Shown here: positions 62,652 through 64,000 of the stretch, one piece after another
How the letters are laid out: each line of letters begins with the position of its first letter
Position numbering within the stretch: the stretch's first letter is position 1
Assembly: GCF_024807145.1 (NCBI RefSeq)
Contig: NZ_JANUCA010000004.1
Coordinates: 172,114-236,113, forward strand
DNA length: 64,000 nucleotides
Source of the DNA: Microbacterium sp. AK031
Lineage (GTDB): Bacteria; Actinomycetota; Actinomycetes; Actinomycetales; Microbacteriaceae
Direction: 5' to 3'
Notes under the pieces: generated by a model
Seen by the model: only the letters and a program-made list of their open reading frames with translations
Told to the model about the DNA's origin: nothing
The model's database searches: none
Position numbers and translations under genes: made by a program

Positions 62652-62677
62652 AAACCCCCGTTTTACCGGGGGTTTTT
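62652..62677 (-). terminator. Terminator after tRNA-Ser
   Basis: Perfect 9-bp stem AAACCCCCG / CGGGGGTTT with a 6-base loop, directly downstream of the tRNA. Confidence 0.7.
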
Positions 62678-62678
62678 C

Positions 62679-62739
62679 GGCGGAGACGAGGGGATTTGAA
62701 CCCCTGGACCCCTTGCGAGGTCTCCACCTTAGCAGGGTG
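62679..62739 (-). repeat. Right attachment repeat (3' part of tRNA-Ser)
   Basis: Identical to 40611-40671 except for one base. It runs from two bases past the tRNA 3' end into the anticodon stem. Confidence 0.9.
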
Positions 62740-62769
62740 GTGCACTAGGCCGGACTATGCGACGTCTCC
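62681..62769 (-). tRNA. tRNA-Ser (anticodon GCT)
   Basis: This 89-nt gene has acceptor GGAGACG/CGTCTCC, discriminator G, anticodon stem CCACC/GGTGG with loop CTGCTAA (anticodon GCT), a long variable arm and T-loop GGTTCAAATCC. CCA is not encoded. It is the integration site of the island. Confidence 0.97.
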
Positions 62770-62806
62770 ATGCATCCGACTCGAAGAGCACGAACGCGTG
62801 CTTCCA

Positions 62807-63385
62807 TCATAACGGGTCAGCGGAACCGGAACGAACCAGGCGTCCGTTGACCGGCAGCGATGAAGCATGGAGGCTGCTGCGCGCGTACCGGGCACCCAAC
62901 CAGGACTCGATCCGCTCGACAGCATCCGCAACCGGCATTCCGATATCCACGACCAGGCCGCCCTCGTCCGGCTGCAGCGCCTCGAGCGTTGCGATCTGAG
63001 AATCGAGCAGAGCGGCCGGCATGAAATGGCCAGGTCTCTGTGCCGCACGCAGCAGCAGCGCCTCCCTGTCTCCGTGCAGGTGCACGAAGACAGCATCCGG
63101 TGCCTCGGCGCGCAACCGGTCACGGTAGCTGCGCTTCAGCGCAGAGCACGCGATGACCACGTTGCCACCGGGCCTCGCCAATCGTGCTCCGACGACGTCG
63201 AGCCATGGCATCCGATCGGCGTCGTCGAGCGGCATTCCCGCCGACATCTTGCGCACATTCGCTTCCGGATGCAGATCATCGGCATCCACATACTCGGCAC
63301 CCCTCTCCGTCGCGAGCGCCTCCGCCAGAGTGGACTTGCCCGAGGCGGAGACGCCCATCACGACGACAGGTGGATCACCAGTCAT
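62807..63385 (-). CDS. gntK: Gluconokinase (GntK type)
   Basis: Phosphorylates D-gluconate. The 192-residue kinase has the P-loop [10 protein letters not shown] at residues 10-19, [20 protein letters not shown] (substrate region) and [13 protein letters not shown]. The start overlaps the ManD stop by 11 bases, so they are one operon. The last 20 or so residues are Ser-rich and atypical. With ManD it fits hexuronate/gluconate breakdown. Confidence 0.92.
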   Translation of the reverse strand: MTGDPPVVVMGVSASGKSTLAEALATERGAEYVDADDLHPEANVRKMSAGMPLDDADRMPWLDVVGARLARPGGNVVIACSALKRSYRDRLRAEAPDAVFVHLHGDREALLLRAAQRPGHFMPAALLDSQIATLEALQPDEGGLVVDIGMPVADAVERIESWLGARYARSSLHASSLPVNGRLVRSGSADPL

Positions 63386-64000
63386 GGATGGTGCCGTCGG
63401 CGAGGCGGTTGTAGGGCAGGTAGGCCTGTTCATACGGGTACTTGCCCGCCTCGTCGACGTCGAGTGTGACGCCGAGCCCCGGCTGGTCGCCCGGGTGAAG
63501 AAGGCCGTTCTCCCAGGTGAAGGACTGCTGGAAGACCTGGTTCGTCCTATCACCGTGCGGCATGTACTCCTGGATGCCGAAGTTGTGGATGCTGAGCCCG
63601 AGATGCATCTGCGCGGCCATGCCGACCGGCGAGATGTCCGTCGGCCCGTGGAAGCCCGACTTGATCTGATACTGCGCCGCATAATCGATCGTCTTCTTCA
63701 GCGCCGTGATCCCACCCATGTGAGTGACAGCGCCACGCACATAGTCGATCAGCTGCTCACGGATCAGGTCCTTGAAGTCCCACACCGTGTTGAAGACCTC
63801 CCCGATCGCCAACGGCGTCGTCGTGTGCTGACGCACCAGACGCAGCGCCTCCTGATTCTCCGCCGGCGTGCAATCCTCCAACCAGAACAGGTCATACGGC
63901 TCCACGTCCTTACCCAGCCGTGCGGCCTGGATCGGCGTCATCCGATGATGCCCGTCATGCAACAACGGCAACTCCGGCCCGAACTCACCCCGCACAGCCT
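63375..64000 (-). CDS. manD: D-mannonate dehydratase-type enolase-superfamily enzyme ManD (5' end outside window)
   Basis: Only the C-terminal 209 residues are in the window; the frame continues past base 64000. Motifs are [32 protein letters not shown], the IGEVFNT metal-ligand Glu, [12 protein letters not shown] and the EYMPHGDRT tail. It dehydrates D-mannonate (or D-gluconate in some subgroups) to 2-keto-3-deoxygluconate. The gluconokinase gene follows in the same operon. Confidence 0.9.
   Translation of the reverse strand, partial: AVRGEFGPELPLLHDGHHRMTPIQAARLGKDVEPYDLFWLEDCTPAENQEALRLVRQHTTTPLAIGEVFNTVWDFKDLIREQLIDYVRGAVTHMGGITALKKTIDYAAQYQIKSGFHGPTDISPVGMAAQMHLGLSIHNFGIQEYMPHGDRTNQVFQQSFTWENGLLHPGDQPGLGVTLDVDEAGKYPYEQAYLPYNRLADGTIHDW

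Larger units (their letters stand above)
40611..62739. mobile_element. Genomic island of about 22 kb integrated at tRNA-Ser(GCT)
   Basis: It is bounded by direct repeats of the 3' part of tRNA-Ser (40611-40671 and 62679-62739; 60 of 61 bases identical). The right repeat belongs to the intact tRNA. Gene content differs from the flanks (sulfatases, fucosidase, ABC importer, PEP synthase, second TrpS), and the base composition looks less GC-rich by eye. No integrase, relaxase or phage gene was recognised, so it is probably immobile. Confidence 0.8.

Noticed and set aside
1..64000. CRISPR array, rRNA, transposase or integrase genes
   Set aside because: None was recognised on either strand; repeats present are the tRNA copies, short inverted repeats and the GTCAA-boxes.

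Overview
The window is high-GC actinobacterial chromosome, most likely Microbacteriaceae and probably Microbacterium. The grounds are the gene content (SufS/SufU, a HelR-type ATPase, MetP/MetS, DUF7882 paralogues, phosphoketolase), GTG/TTG starts and strong G+C bias. No ribosomal RNA or CRISPR array was seen. Products were recognised from family motifs by eye; nothing was searched against a database.

Bases 1-16 kb look like ordinary chromosome: the end of hrpB, serine dehydratase with a divergent GntR regulator, a secreted phosphoesterase, a HAD hydrolase running into tRNA-Arg(ACG), short-chain dehydrogenase and FCD-regulator genes, a sulfurtransferase, the sufS-sufU pair, and a HelR-type RNA-polymerase-recycling ATPase that is frameshifted but preceded by what looks like a rifamycin-associated element.

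Bases 16-40.6 kb form a stress-type accessory block of short genes: SDRs, FHA, CBS, CinA, Rho-N, YihY, SRPBCC, GNAT, an APC permease, baeRF2 and DUF2188 proteins, small acidic proteins, phosphoketolase, an iron redox enzyme with a CDGSH protein, and four DUF7882 paralogues. Two things stand out. First, fourteen sites of the form GTCAA(C/G)(C/G)CC, all pointing into genes, lie a nearly fixed 33-34 nt upstream of an nAnnnT hexamer in thirteen cases, which suggests one undescribed regulon. Second, four genes (PfkB kinase, SurE, FUSC exporter, zinc alcohol dehydrogenase) have each lost an internal segment while keeping both ends.

Bases 40.6-62.7 kb are a roughly 22-kb genomic island inserted in the tRNA-Ser(GCT) gene. 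It is bounded by a 61-bp near-perfect repeat of the tRNA 3' part, with the intact tRNA at the right end. It carries PEP synthase and its regulatory kinase/phosphorylase, four sulfatases, a GH29 alpha-L-fucosidase, a sugar ABC importer, a Gfo/Idh dehydrogenase, an enolase-superfamily dehydratase, an FAH-hydrolase fragment and a divergent LysR regulator. Together these suggest use of a sulfated fucose-containing glycan through a non-phosphorylated sugar-acid route ending in pyruvate, which PEP synthase could return to gluconeogenesis. The right part has a second tryptophanyl-tRNA synthetase (frameshifted near its end) behind a 12-residue leader peptide with three consecutive Trp codons, an APC permease, and a frameshifted winged-helix regulator. 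No integrase was found.

Beyond the tRNA, gluconokinase and a ManD-type mannonate dehydratase (cut by the window edge) mark the return to ordinary chromosome.
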